Origin: Baffinella frigidus
Taxonomy: Eukaryota; Cryptophyceae; Cryptomonadales; Baffinellaceae
Direction: 5' to 3'
Assembly: GCA_026770585.1 (NCBI GenBank)
Contig: MU647323.1
Location: 115,303 to 125,302 of the forward strand
DNA: 10,000 nucleotides
Part shown: positions 1 to 6,209 of the stretch, piece by piece
Layout of the letters: every line of letters starts with the position of its first letter
Numbering within the stretch: position 1 is the first letter of the stretch
Made by a program: the position numbers and the translations under genes
The notes under the pieces: generated by a model
The model's database searches: none
The model's input: only the letters and a program-made list of their open reading frames with translations
What the model was told of the DNA's origin: nothing

Positions 1-190
<190 letters not shown>

Positions 191-273
191 CCCGACCGCG
201 GACTTCAAGTACTTTCCCCGGCCGTTCCTCTCCTGTTAACGCTGCTTCTTTACCGTTTTACCCCCCAAGTCAG

Positions 274-311
274 CTTCGGTGGTCCTCTCAGCGACACGTT
301 TTTGCAGAGTG
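274..311 (+). CDS. Possible upstream exon of the prominin-like gene (weak)
   Basis: A pyrimidine-rich stretch (about 241-267) leads to a CAG at 271-273. From 274 the reading [12 protein letters not shown] plus two bases (TG) runs to a GT donor at 312. This leaves phase 2, exactly what the exon at 954 needs, and the shared codon would be TGG (Trp). No duplicated fragment of this piece is seen nearby, unlike the other exons, and no family match is evident. Other donors in the area are possible. Confidence 0.25.
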
Positions 312-403
312 GTACAAAGCCGTGTGCGCAGAAATTAGATATTGTTAATAGTATTGTACTGCTGACTCACAGTATTGTAGTGCTGACTGCAGCGCCGGGT
401 CAG

Positions 404-450
404 GCAAACGATCGACGACCAAGTCGGCGGGTACGACGACCTTTTCGGGG
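404..450 (+). pseudogene. Exon fragment, copy 1 of exon 954-1023 (5' part)
   Basis: After GGGTCAG, bases 404-450 match the exon at 954 from GCAAACGAT to TTCGGGG, reading [15 protein letters not shown]. The match stops there; the exon's GCCTCACGG and its donor are replaced by ACGTGATAATTG, the start of the next minisatellite block. It keeps the acceptor and 5' part only. Confidence 0.85.
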
Positions 451-590
451 ACGTGATAATTGTGCTGACTAATAGTATAATAGTGCTGACTCATAGTGTT
501 ATAGTGCTGACCAATAGAATTATAGTGCTGACTAATAGTATTACAGTGCTGACTGATAGTATTGCAGTGCTGACTGGAGCGTCGTGGCAG

Positions 591-618
591 GCAAACGATC
601 GACGAACAAGTCGGCGGC
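591..618 (+). pseudogene. Exon fragment, copy 2 of exon 954-1023 (short 5' part)
   Basis: After GTGGCAG, only 28 bases (GCAAACGATCGACGAACAAG onward to GGCGG) match the exon. The sequence then turns to CTCAAAAACCAGATG and the minisatellite. It is the shortest of the three upstream fragments. Confidence 0.8.
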
Positions 619-786
619 CTCAAAAACCAGATGTAATTTTAGTGCTGATGTAATTATAGTGCTGACTAATAGTATTATAGTGCTGACTAATAGAACTATA
701 GTGCTGACTAATATTTTTATAGTGCTGACTAATAGTATTGTAGTGTTGACTAATACTGCTGTAGTGCTGACTGGAGCGCCGGGTCA

Positions 787-834
787 GGCAAACGATCGAC
801 GACCAAGTCGGCGGGTACGACGACCTCTTCGGGG
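787..834 (+). pseudogene. Exon fragment, copy 3 of exon 954-1023 (5' part)
   Basis: It is almost identical to copy 1, including the GGGTCAG acceptor and the break into ACGTGATAATTGTGCTGAC. Copies 1 and 3 are therefore one duplicated unit of minisatellite plus exon fragment, more recent than copy 2. Confidence 0.85.
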
Positions 835-953
835 ACGTGATAATTGTGCTGACTAATAGCATAATAGTGCTGACTAATAGCACTACAATGCTGACTAATA
901 GTATTGTAGTGCTGACTAATAGTATTTTAGTGCTGACTAGAGAGTCGCGTCAG

Positions 954-1023
954 GCAAACGATTGACGACCAAGTCGGCGGGTACGATGACCTCTTCGGGG
1001 GCCTCACGGACAAGACCGTTGAA
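954..1023 (+). CDS. Exon: acidic segment before first membrane helix
   Basis: The acceptor is GCGTCAG and the donor GAA|GTAAAA. One leading base completes a codon from the previous exon; the rest encodes 23 residues, starting [16 protein letters not shown] and ending DKTVE. The segment is rich in Asp and hydrophilic, fitting the end of an extracellular region before a membrane helix. It ends in phase 0 and joins the exon at 1375. It is the only one of four copies that continues past FG into a plausible donor. No recognisable motif lies within it; assignment rests on the frame and on the downstream exons. Confidence 0.62.
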
Positions 1024-1374
1024 GTAAAACCTAAACCCGAAACCCGAAACCTGAAACCCTGAACCCGAAACCCTGAACTCGAAACCCGAAACCCGAAACC
1101 CTGAACCCTAACCCCTAAATCCGCAACCCTGGGCCCTGAACCCAAAACCCTTACCCGAAACCCTGAACCCCAAACCCTAAACCTTAGACCCTGAACCCTG
1201 AACCCTGAACCCTGAACCATAAACCCTGAACCCTGAACCCTGAACCCTAAACCCTGAACCCTAGACCCTAGACCCTGCACCCTGAACCCTGCACACTGAA
1301 CCCTAAACACTGAACCCTAAACCCCAAACCCTGAACCCTGAACCCCAAACCCCAAACCCCAAACCCCAAACCAG
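1024..1374 (+). repeat. Intron of degenerate telomere-like repeats
   Basis: Nearly all of this 351-bp intron is CCCTGAAC, CCCTAAAC and CCCGAAAC variants of the CCCTAAA telomere-type unit. No embedded fragment of either flanking exon is seen. Reading frames here (e.g. a minus-strand FRVQG repeat) are translated repeat. Confidence 0.85.
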
Positions 1375-1419
1375 GTCAAAAAGATTATCACCGACGTTCG
1401 GACTGCGGTCCCGGATGAG
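1375..1419 (+). CDS. Exon: short segment before first membrane helix
   Basis: The acceptor is CCAG|GTC and the donor GAG|GTGTAA. Its 45 bases give exactly 15 codons, VKKIITDVRTAVPDE, phase 0 at both ends. It stands out as complex sequence inside otherwise telomere-like repeats. In the model it links the acidic exon at 954 to the membrane helix at 1559. No duplicate fragment was found. Confidence 0.6.
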
Positions 1420-1558
1420 GTGTAAACCCTAAACACTAAACACTAAACACACTCAACCCCAAACCCTGAACCATAAGCACCAATCACCAAACACCAAACA
1501 CCAAACACCAAACACCAAACACCAAACACCAAACCCCAAACCCCAAACCCTAACCCAG
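1420..1558 (+). repeat. Intron of CACCAAA / CCCTAAA repeats
   Basis: This short 139-bp intron consists of ACACTAAAC, then ACACCAAAC units in tandem (about 1491-1530), then CCCCAAAC, ending TAACCCAG. Confidence 0.8.
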
Positions 1559-1655
1559 GTGTACATTGGGATAGCAGCGGGGCTGTTCGGACCTTCGCTC
1601 ATCTTCTGCTTCTTCCTCCTTCTTGGGATGGTTATGGCTGGGTTCCAAGCCACCG
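1559..1655 (+). CDS. Exon: first membrane helix of the window (TM3-like)
   Basis: The acceptor is ACCCAG|GTGTAC and the donor ACCG|GTGCCC. The 97 bases give 32 codons plus one base (phase 1). The peptide runs VYIGIAAGLFGPSLIFCFF, then LLLGMVMAGFQAT. About 24 residues in a row are hydrophobic, enough for one membrane span. In the prominin reading this is TM3, whose human counterpart is similarly rich in Gly, Leu and Ile. Three partial 3' copies follow downstream. TM1 cannot be excluded on this exon alone. Confidence 0.68.
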
Positions 1656-1665
1656 GTGCCCCTCC

Positions 1666-1790
1666 CCACACAGCGGGTTACGAAGGGATTTCCCGCTCAT
1701 TTCGGGCCGACTTTCCGTTACCTTATCCGTACGAACCCCGCTAAGTCCCTCCGGGTTGCCTACCGTAGGGTCCCAGGTCTTGTCGCGCCC
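1666..1790 (+). mobile_element. CCACACAGCG element, copy 1 (3' end lost)
   Basis: It starts CCACACAGCGGGTTACGAAG and contains the family's CCTTATCCGTA and GCCTACCGTAGG blocks. The right inverted terminus CGCTGTGTGG is missing; similarity fades near 1785-1790. It lies in the intron ten bases after the donor of the TM3-like exon. Confidence 0.75.
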
Positions 1791-1867
1791 CCCCCACCCT
1801 TGCAACAACGCACTTTATGGTAAAGCTATCTCGGTTCTGAATAGGCTCCTCTAGCATTCTCGTGTGG

Positions 1868-1910
1868 TTCCTCCTGTCGTGGATGGTTATGGCTGGGTGT
1901 CAAGCCACCG
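1868..1910 (+). pseudogene. Exon fragment, 3' copy of TM3-like exon (a)
   Basis: It starts TTCCTCCTGTCGTGG and matches the last ~43 bases of the exon at 1559, reading roughly FLLSWMVMAGCQAT and ending in the same donor context, ACCG|GTCGCA. The 5' part and acceptor are absent. Two shorter, more decayed echoes of the same donor-proximal sequence (ATGGTTCTGGTTTCAAG and ATGGTTCTCGTTTCAAG) lie at about 1946-1968 and 2010-2034. Confidence 0.75.
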
Positions 1911-2049
1911 GTCGCACCCCACCAACACAAACCCTAACTTCCATCAATGGTTCTGGTTTCAAGACACTGAAGGAACCACACGAAAAACGGGGCGTCAACC
2001 AGTGTCTTGATGGTTCTCGTTTCAAGCCACTGTTTCACGGCCCGCCAAC

Positions 2050-2107
2050 ACAAACCCCAACTACCATAAACCCTCAACCCTCAACCCTAAACCATAAACC
2101 ATAAACC

Positions 2108-2139
<32 letters not shown>

Positions 2140-2200
2140 ACCCTAAACTCTAAACTCTCAACCCTAAACCCTAAACCCTAAACCCTACACCCTACACCGG
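2050..2200 (+). repeat. Telomere-like repeat tract in intron
   Basis: CCCTCAACCCTCAACC units grade into CCCTAAACC and CCCTACACC. It separates two 3' copies of the TM3-like exon. Confidence 0.85.
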
Positions 2201-2352
2201 TGCCCCCCCCACACCCACACAACAACACACCGTGGCATGGCTCTCGCGAGGGCCGTGGCTCTCGAGAGGGCACTCTTAGGCTACCCTATGTGTTTCATAC
2301 GGGAGCCTGCGACTTACCTATGGTCACACGCGTGCTGCAAACCGAACAACGG

Positions 2353-2425
2353 TTGTTCGGGCCGTCTCTGGTCTTTTGTTTTTCTCTGCTGCTGGGGATG
2401 GTTATGGCTGGGTTTCAAACCACCG
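2353..2425 (+). pseudogene. Exon fragment, 3' copy of TM3-like exon (b)
   Basis: It reads LFGPSLVFCFSLLLGMVMAG then FQTT and ends ACCG|GTGCTC, the same donor as the exon at 1559. The reading frame is open over 24 codons, so it could act as an alternative helix only if a usable acceptor lies just upstream (CTGCAAACCGAACAACGG shows none convincing). Weak similarity may extend up to about 2341. Confidence 0.8.
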
Positions 2426-2537
2426 GTGCTCCCTCCACCCACACAAACCCTGCCACCCTAAACCCTAAACCCCAGACCCCAAACACCAATCACCAACCCC
2501 AAAACTCAAAACCCAAAACCCAAAACCCTCGCCACAT

Positions 2538-2573
2538 GCAAAAGAGGTGGGGGCATGCTCCCTCTGGGCGGGC
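2538..2573 (+). pseudogene. Degenerate 5' copy of TM4-like exon
   Basis: GCAAAAGAGGTGGGGGCATG and the following CTCCCTCTGGGCGGG align with the exon start at 2665 (GCAAGGTGGGGTCGTGCTGC...). Several changes and no clear AG acceptor make it a decayed 5' fragment. Confidence 0.55.
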
Positions 2574-2664
2574 CGACACCTGCACCCTGGTTTAGGTTTT
2601 CAACCCGAAAACCAAAAGCCGAAAACCGAAAACCGAACACCGAATCCCGAAACCTGAAACGCAG

Positions 2665-2738
2665 GCAAGGTGGGGTCGTGCTGCCTCTGGACGGGCTTCG
2701 TCATCGGTGTTCTCGTCCTCATCTTCATCGTGCCCCCG
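2665..2738 (+). CDS. Exon: second membrane helix (TM4-like) with Cys-Cys
   Basis: The acceptor is CGCAG|GCAAGG and the donor CCCCCG|GTGCGC. The leading GC completes the Gly codon split by the previous exon; then 24 codons encode KVGSCCLWTGFVIGV and LVLIFIVPP, phase 0 at the end. The Cys-Cys pair just before the helix recalls the Cys-rich cytoplasmic turn between prominin helices, a site of lipidation or membrane contact in related proteins (inference). The two helices are joined by only about eight residues, so they form a hairpin in the membrane. A near-complete copy lies at 2933. Confidence 0.68.
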
Positions 2739-2932
2739 GTGCGCCCCCCTCCCACCGGTTTCCGGGACCTTGGCCTACAGAGCTTCTTATTGGGCCTTTC
2801 CAGAAAACGGGAACCTTGGGGGCAAATCCGAGTCTTCGGTATTCCCCGACCGTGCACACCAAAAGTTGACGGGTTTGTACAGACCAGGGGAATCAACGTC
2901 CGGGCTCCTCGTTTTGAGGAGACCAGATTAGG

Positions 2933-3002
2933 AAGTGGGGTTTTGCTGCCTCGGACGGGCTTCGTCATCGGAGTGCTCGTCCTCATCTTCATCGTGCCCC
3001 CG
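2933..3002 (+). pseudogene. Second copy of TM4-like exon, frame-shifted
   Basis: It matches the exon at 2665 to the same end, CCCCCG|GTGTGC, and reads TGFVIGVLVLIFIVPP. Relative to the first copy one base is missing near CCTCGGACGG, so the Cys-Cys part and the helix fall in different frames, and AAGTGGGG lacks the CAGGCAAGG acceptor. It is unlikely to be a working alternative exon. Confidence 0.75.
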
Positions 3003-3010
3003 GTGTGCGC

Positions 3011-3089
3011 CGAGAGAGAGAGAGAGCGCGAGGGAGAGAGAGACGGAGAGAGAGGGGGGGGGCGGGAGAGCGAGAGAGAGAGAGAGAGA
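3011..3089 (+). repeat. (GA)n-rich microsatellite
   Basis: The tract is GAGAGA with GCGC and GGGGGGGGG interruptions. It starts nine bases after the donor of the frame-shifted exon copy. Confidence 0.95.
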
Positions 3090-3110
3090 CCCTGTCCCAC
3101 TTCTTGAACC

Positions 3111-3156
3111 GTCTCTTGAACCCATGCTCTCACCCAGAAGGATGGGTTCAAGAGAC
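3111..3156. repeat. Hairpin, 15-bp perfect stem
   Basis: GTCTCTTGAACCCAT (3111-3125) pairs with ATGGGTTCAAGAGAC (3142-3156) across a 16-base loop. It lies at the junction of the GA tract and block B. Confidence 0.85.
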
Positions 3157-3268
3157 TCATGAACCCAAACCGGGACCTTGGCCCACGCGCTTCTCACTCC
3201 CCGACCATTCACGCTTTCACACCAAACTTCGACGGGGTTGTACAGACCCGGAGAATCAACGTCTGGTC

Positions 3269-3418
3269 TTATCTCAGAAAACGAGTTCTAAAACTCGTTT
3301 TCTTAAGTCAATCCCCTTACAATTTTGTCAACTTATGCGGAGAGTAAAGAATAAGTTGACGAATTTGTAGAGGAATTGACTTAAGAAAACGAGTTTTAGA
3401 ACTCGTTTTCTGAGATAA
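3269..3418. mobile_element. Fold-back MITE, TTATCTCAG ends, 4-bp target duplication
   Basis: The left arm begins TTATCTCAGAAAACGAG and the right arm is its reverse complement ending CTGAGATAA. Pairing is nearly perfect for about 46 bases and continues imperfectly towards the centre (about 75 bases per arm). GGTC flanks both sides (3265-3268 and 3419-3422). Block A, a paralogue without the element, runs from AACGTC straight to GAGGAGACC. A non-autonomous DNA transposon is the simplest reading; no transposase is present. Confidence 0.85.
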
Positions 3419-3566
3419 GGTCTCACCATTTGGAGGAGACCAGAGTACCTCAGGCAGAGCTAGGGGGGGTACCAGGCAAACCCTAAAAGGTCCCACCACC
3501 CAGTCCACCATGTCCCCATTAGGGTTCATGATTAAGGGGTTAGGCGGCCAGGGTTTAGGGGGTGAG

Positions 3567-3594
3567 GCACCGGGGGCACGATGAAGATGAGGAC
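3567..3594 (-). pseudogene. Inverted fragment of TM4-like exon 3' end
   Basis: The 28 bases are the exact reverse complement of the last part of the exon at 2665 and its donor (minus strand: TCATCTTCATCGTGCCCCCG then GTGC). It sits beside TTTAGGG-strand repeats (GGGTTTAGGG near 3551), so a block of intron including the exon end appears to have been inverted. Confidence 0.8.
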
Positions 3595-3670
3595 ACGATG
3601 AAAATTAGGGCCATGGTGCACGATGAAAATTAGGGCCATGGGGGCATGATGAAAATTAGGGCCATGGTGC
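3594..3670. repeat. 25-bp tandem repeat, about three copies
   Basis: The unit is close to CACGATGAAAATTAGGG plus CCATGGTG. Its CACGATGAA start resembles the neighbouring inverted exon fragment (CACGATGAAGATGAGG), suggesting it grew from it. Confidence 0.85.
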
Positions 3671-3731
3671 TGGCGGCATGGCAGCGCGGCAGCTGGGAGG
3701 GGCCCGCCTCAGAAGCAAGCGGTAGTAGGTA

Positions 3732-3760
3732 GTTAACCACGTTTCCAAAGCGTGGTTAAC
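3732..3760. repeat. Small hairpin, GTTAACCACG / CGTGGTTAAC
   Basis: A 10-bp perfect stem with a 9-base loop. The surrounding 3671-3834 holds no recognised gene or repeat. Confidence 0.8.
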
Positions 3761-3834
3761 CACGCGCGCCTGCCTCTTCCGGGAGAGTCTGCAACGCCTG
3801 CCGGTTAGCAGCGCCTGCTTTACATTCCAGGAGT

Positions 3835-3982
3835 TTATCCGGGGAAACTTATTTTTCTTTCATTTGATGGCAACGAAAATTACTACACAATTCGTTCTTG
3901 TTAGTAATATTATTATATTAAAGAATTTGTGTAGTAATTTTGAGTGCCATCACATGAAAGAAAAACAGGTTTCCCCGGATAA
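3835..3982. mobile_element. Fold-back MITE, TTATCCGGGGAAAC ends (copy 1)
   Basis: The terminal inverted repeats begin TTATCCGGGGAAAC and end TTTCCCCGGATAA; arms pair over about 60 bases. A perfect 4-bp target duplication, GAGT, flanks it (3831-3834, 3983-3986). The core carries AAAATTACTACACAATTC and GTGTAGTAATTTT. It is 148 bp. Confidence 0.9.
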
Positions 3983-4037
3983 GAGTGTGCCAGCGATCGT
4001 GCACGGCGCGAGACCTCAACCTCTCCCCCGCTGCCAG

Positions 4038-4070
4038 TTTTCCGGAATCTTCACGCTGCTGTCGCAACCT
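4038..4070 (+). pseudogene. Exon fragment, 5' copy of exon 4401-4467 (a)
   Basis: After GCCAG, TTTTCCGGAATCTTCACGCT and GCTGTCGCAACC match the exon start, reading FSGIFTLLSQP. It then runs into CT-rich sequence. Confidence 0.75.
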
Positions 4071-4166
4071 CCCTCTTCCTCCCTCAACCTCTCTCTTGCT
4101 CCCTCAACCTTCAATTCTGATTAGTGACCTCGCGTGGCCCCTCCTCGTGCAAGTTTTTAAAAATAA

Positions 4167-4186
4167 TTTTCGCTGGTGTCGCAACC
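4167..4186 (+). pseudogene. Exon fragment, short echo of exon 4401-4467 (b)
   Basis: TTTTCGCTGGTGTCGCAACC lacks the middle GGAATCTTCAC of the other copies. It then turns to CCCTAAACCC. Confidence 0.5.
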
Positions 4187-4391
4187 CTAAACCCTGAACC
4201 CTAATCCCTAAACCCTAAACCCTGAACCCTAAACCCTAAACCCCGAACCCTAATCCCTAAACCCTGAACCCTAAACCCTGAACTCTAACAGTTTTTCGGA
4301 ATCTTCACGCTGGAGTCGCAACCCTTAACCCCAAACCCTAAACCCCAAACCCTAAACCCTAAACCCTGAACCCTGAACCCTAAACCCTAAA
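4187..4391 (+). repeat. Telomere-like repeats (CCCTAAA/CCCTGAA)
   Basis: Two blocks, 4187-4289 and 4323-4391, of CCCTAAAC and CCCTGAAC units, some in perfect plant-type telomere register. An exon fragment at 4292-4323 separates them. Confidence 0.92.
4292..4323 (+). pseudogene. Exon fragment, 5' copy of exon 4401-4467 (c)
   Basis: After AACAG, it starts TTTTTCGGAATCTTCACGC and reads FFGIFTLESQ, in frame with the true exon until telomere-like repeats take over. It keeps an acceptor almost identical to that of the exon at 4401. Confidence 0.8.
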
Positions 4392-4400
4392 CCCTAACAG

Positions 4401-4467
4401 TTTTTCGGAATCTTCACGATGGTGTCGCAACCAATCGGCGACTTCTGCGAGTTCCTTCCCGCCCCTG
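4401..4467 (+). CDS. Exon: end of membrane helix and first loop cysteine
   Basis: The acceptor is CTAACAG|TTTTTC and the donor CCCCTG|GTGAGC. It gives 22 codons, FFGIFTMVSQPIGDFCEFLP then AP, plus one base (phase 1), matching the phase of the exon at 5872. The hydrophobic start extends the TM4-like helix; DFCEF supplies a cysteine where prominin-1 has one shortly after TM4 (from memory). Of four copies in the intron only this one continues past SQP to a donor. No other function is suggested. Confidence 0.62.
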
Positions 4468-4507
4468 GTGAGCCCCTTTCCCATCCACTTTAGACGTGAT
4501 AGTTGTC

Positions 4508-4600
4508 AATCAAAAGTCAACTCAATGGCAGAATCCTTCAAATCGAAGGATTTCGCAAAAAGTTGACGTCGGGGGCATGGGGAATTGACTTTTGCGATGG
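4508..4600. repeat. Imperfect fold-back sequence
   Basis: AATCAAAAGTCAACTC (4509-4524) is nearly the reverse complement of GAATTGACTTTTGCGAT (4582-4598). Inside lies a second hairpin, AATCCTTC / GAAGGATT. It resembles the MITEs nearby but no clear target duplication was found. Confidence 0.5.
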
Positions 4601-4705
4601 CCTCCCCTCAGGTCTAGCGTAGCCTGCACTTCTGCGAATTTCGTTTGAGTCTCTATCCTGCCCGCGGCCATGACTCTTGGCCGCATCTCTCTTCGGCCCA
4701 CAATC

Positions 4706-4844
4706 CCATAGGAAAACGGTTTTAATTTAAAACTTTCTGGCAAAGAAATTTACTACACCGATGAGTTTTACTAGTAATATTAAAGCATCCGAGTAGTAAT
4801 TTTGATTGAATCCAGTTTTAAAAAATCAAACCATTTTCCTATGA
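4706..4844. mobile_element. Fold-back MITE, CATAGGAAAA ends
   Basis: CATAGGAAAA (4707-4716) and TTTTCCTATG (4834-4843) are inverted ends. AATC may be the target duplication (4702-4705, 4845-4848), with a one-base mismatch at the element tip. The core TTACTAGTAATATTAAAGCAT is shared with the MITE at 4932, yet the arms are unrelated. Confidence 0.75.
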
Positions 4845-4931
4845 AATCAGAGCGGCGTTGTATTGCCAAGGTGAAAAACACCACCTGTGCGGGCCGGGCC
4901 AGCTGCAAACGAGGTTTCTGATGCAAGCATT

Positions 4932-5069
4932 TTATCCGGGGAAACCTATTTTTCTTTCAGTCGATGGCAATGAAAATTACTACACAATTCAATCTTACTA
5001 GTAATATTAAAGCATTCGTGTAGTAATTTTCATTGGAATCAAATGAAAAAAATAGTTTTCCCCGGATAA
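4932..5069. mobile_element. Fold-back MITE, TTATCCGGGGAAAC ends (copy 2)
   Basis: It has the same ends and arms as the element at 3835, with a perfect CATT target duplication (4928-4931, 5070-5073). It is 138 bp. The core has TTACTAGTAATATTAAAGCA and GTGTAGTAATTTTCAT. Confidence 0.92.
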
Positions 5070-5129
5070 CATTGGGATACGACTGAAAGCAACCTCTCGA
5101 GCCGCACGCCGCTCTACCCACGGACGGAC

Positions 5130-5205
5130 GCTAGGGGATTGAAACGGGGCGATTTGCTAGGGGGTTGAAAAGGGCGATTTGCTAGGGGATTGAAAAGGGC
5201 GATTT
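5130..5205. repeat. 25-26-bp tandem repeat, three copies
   Basis: The unit is GCTAGGGGATTGAAA followed by AGGGCGATTT, with one extra base in the first copy. Confidence 0.95.
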
Positions 5206-5343
5206 TCTTCCACTCTGCGGGCTGGTGGTGTTCCACACTTGAGCACGCCATCCCACTTAGCAGCCACCGGGGGCTTCACGGATACAGTCGATCTAAACGA
5301 TTTGTACTAGAATCTTATCCATTGCCCTAGAACCTAACCGGAA

Positions 5344-5367
5344 TTTCGCCTTGAATTCAAGGCGAAA
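5344..5367. repeat. 24-bp perfect palindrome
   Basis: TTTCGCCTTGAA is followed directly by its reverse complement, with an EcoRI-like GAATTC at the centre. The stretch 5206-5464 otherwise holds nothing recognised. Confidence 0.9.
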
Positions 5368-5464
5368 GGGTCTTCGCTCGCTGCTTAGTGGTCGTATCCC
5401 CTCAGACGGACGCAGCCCCTGCCAACAACCACTCTACGCCAGGCTCCTGGGTGGGGTATTCCAA

Positions 5465-5504
5465 GCGCGTTCTTGGAGCCATTAGCGCGTTCTTGGAGCC
5501 GTTT
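5465..5504. repeat. 20-bp direct repeat, two copies
   Basis: GCGCGTTCTTGGAGCC occurs twice at a 20-base spacing. TTGGAGCCATT recurs in a separate tandem array at 7014-7081. The rest of 5505-5678 shows no gene. Confidence 0.9.
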
Positions 5505-5678
5505 GTGCGGTCGTATGTCCACTTTTGGCCCCAAACACATAAAAATGACTTTTGAAATACCCCCCATCAAGAGCCCTCCGTGGAACGCATGCTGAACATC
5601 AACACTTGGTCTTCTTTATTACGCTCCATTCTTGGGTTGAGTGGTCCAATAGTCTATTAACCTTCTTGACGGACCATG

Positions 5679-5839
5679 CCACACAGCGCACTTCGAATGG
5701 ATTTTGAATAACCCTTGAGCGATAAGACCTAGGACCCTATGGTAGGCAATCCGTAGGGACATAGGGGGGTTCCTATGGATAAGGTAACGGAAACTCGGGC
5801 TCTCAGAGCCTGAAACTCCCTTCGTAGCCCGCTGTGTGG
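5679..5839 (-). mobile_element. CCACACAGCG element, copy 2 (complete)
   Basis: It begins CCACACAGCGCACTTCG and ends CGAAG-like TTCGTAGCCCGCTGTGTGG, giving 10-bp perfect inverted ends and 161 bp. Its inner order is reversed relative to copies 1, 4 and 6. No target duplication is evident (flanks CATG and TACG). It lies 32 bases upstream of the exon at 5872. Confidence 0.88.
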
Positions 5840-5871
5840 TACGTATGCTGACCAAATGTGTCTGCCGGCAG

Positions 5872-5951
5872 GCAAGCCGTCACTCGAGTTCCGCGTGACG
5901 CTCGACCTCAAGCCAGTGCCCCCCTTCGAGGATGAGGACTTCTGGGAGAAG
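5872..5951 (+). CDS. Exon: loop segment with FRV and acidic-Trp runs
   Basis: The acceptor is CCGGCAG|GCAAGC and the donor GAGAAG|GTGAAC. GC completes the Gly codon left by the exon at 4467; 26 codons follow, KPSLEFRVTLDLKPVPP then FEDEDFWEK, phase 0. Human prominin-1, as I recall it, has a comparable order here: Leu-Phe-Arg-Val, a Pro/Leu run, then Glu-Asp-Trp-Glu. An AG four bases further in (5876) would also keep frame, but would lose the match in phase to the upstream exon. Copies follow at 6131 and 6390. Confidence 0.68.
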
Positions 5952-5991
5952 GTGAACCCCACACCCCAACTCCCAAAGTTGTTTTCCTATG

Positions 5992-6129
5992 CCACACAGC
6001 GGACTTCGGGGGAATTTTGAATAAACCCTAAGCGATAAGACCTGGGACCCTACGGTAGGCAATCCGTAGAGGCATAGGAGGTTTCCTACGGATAAGGTGA
6101 CGGAAACTCGGCCCGTTTTGGGCCGAAAA
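5992..6129 (-). mobile_element. CCACACAGCG element, copy 3 (right end lost)
   Basis: It begins CCACACAGCGGACTTCG and runs to GGGCCGAAAA, where it abuts an exon copy directly. With the exon copy it duplicates the arrangement at 5679-5951. Confidence 0.85.
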
Positions 6130-6130
6130 G

Positions 6131-6202
6131 TCGTCGCTCGAGTTCTGCGTGACACTCGACCTCAAACCAGTGGCCCCCTTCGATGATGACTTCTGGGAGA
6201 AG
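6131..6202 (+). pseudogene. Second copy of exon 5872-5951 without acceptor
   Basis: It reads LEFCVTLDLKPVAPFDDDFW then EK, in frame, and ends in the same donor, GAGAAG|GTGAAC. It is joined straight to the truncated element, with no CAG acceptor at its start. The substitutions (R to C, P to A, one fewer acidic codon) are mild, so the copy is fairly recent. Confidence 0.8.
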
Positions 6203-6209
6203 GTGAACC

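Larger units (their letters stand above)
343..953 (+). repeat. 21-bp minisatellite carrying exon fragments
   Basis: A unit close to TAATAGTATTATAGTGCTGAC repeats in four blocks: about 343-388, 454-575, 645-770 and 838-940. There are roughly 18-20 copies with point changes. Each block ends in CTGACT, then 13-18 bases, then an AG followed by GCAAACGAT, the start of a copy of the exon at 954. CTGAC resembles a branch-point motif, so the array looks like an amplified intron 3' end. Confidence 0.9.
2763..3450 (+). repeat. Tandem duplication of TM4-like exon plus intron start
   Basis: Block A (about 2763-2930) and block B (about 3171-3450) share GGGACCTTGGCC, CTCCCCGACC or TTCCCCGACC, a TTGTACAGACC run, AATCAACGTC and GAGGAGACCAGA. 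Block A is followed by an exon copy (2933-3002), so the repeated unit is exon 3' part plus intron start. Block B is interrupted by a 150-bp hairpin element at 3269-3418. Confidence 0.8.

Noticed and set aside
343-953. CRISPR-like array
   Set aside because: The 21-bp units are directly adjacent with point changes and no unique spacers; the longer gaps are copies of one exon fragment.
927-1310. Minus-strand open frame with FRVQG repeats
   Set aside because: It is the reverse of degenerate telomere-like repeats, which lack stops in this frame; no complex protein sequence.
1559-2738. Alternative reading of the helices as prominin TM1 and TM2
   Set aside because: The SFNISE and Cys order downstream fits the last extracellular loop better, so TM3/TM4 is preferred; not excluded.
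4187-4391. True chromosome end
   Set aside because: The telomere-type repeats are degenerate, interrupted by exon fragments and flanked by exons of one gene.
5877-5951. Alternative acceptor AAG at 5875-5876 for exon 5872
   Set aside because: It is in phase 0, but the upstream exon at 4401 ends in phase 1, which fits CAG at 5869-5871 with a shared Gly codon.
5385-6155. Minus-strand open frames of 61-91 codons
   Set aside because: They cross mobile-element copies and the reverse of exon 5872, with no consistent product.
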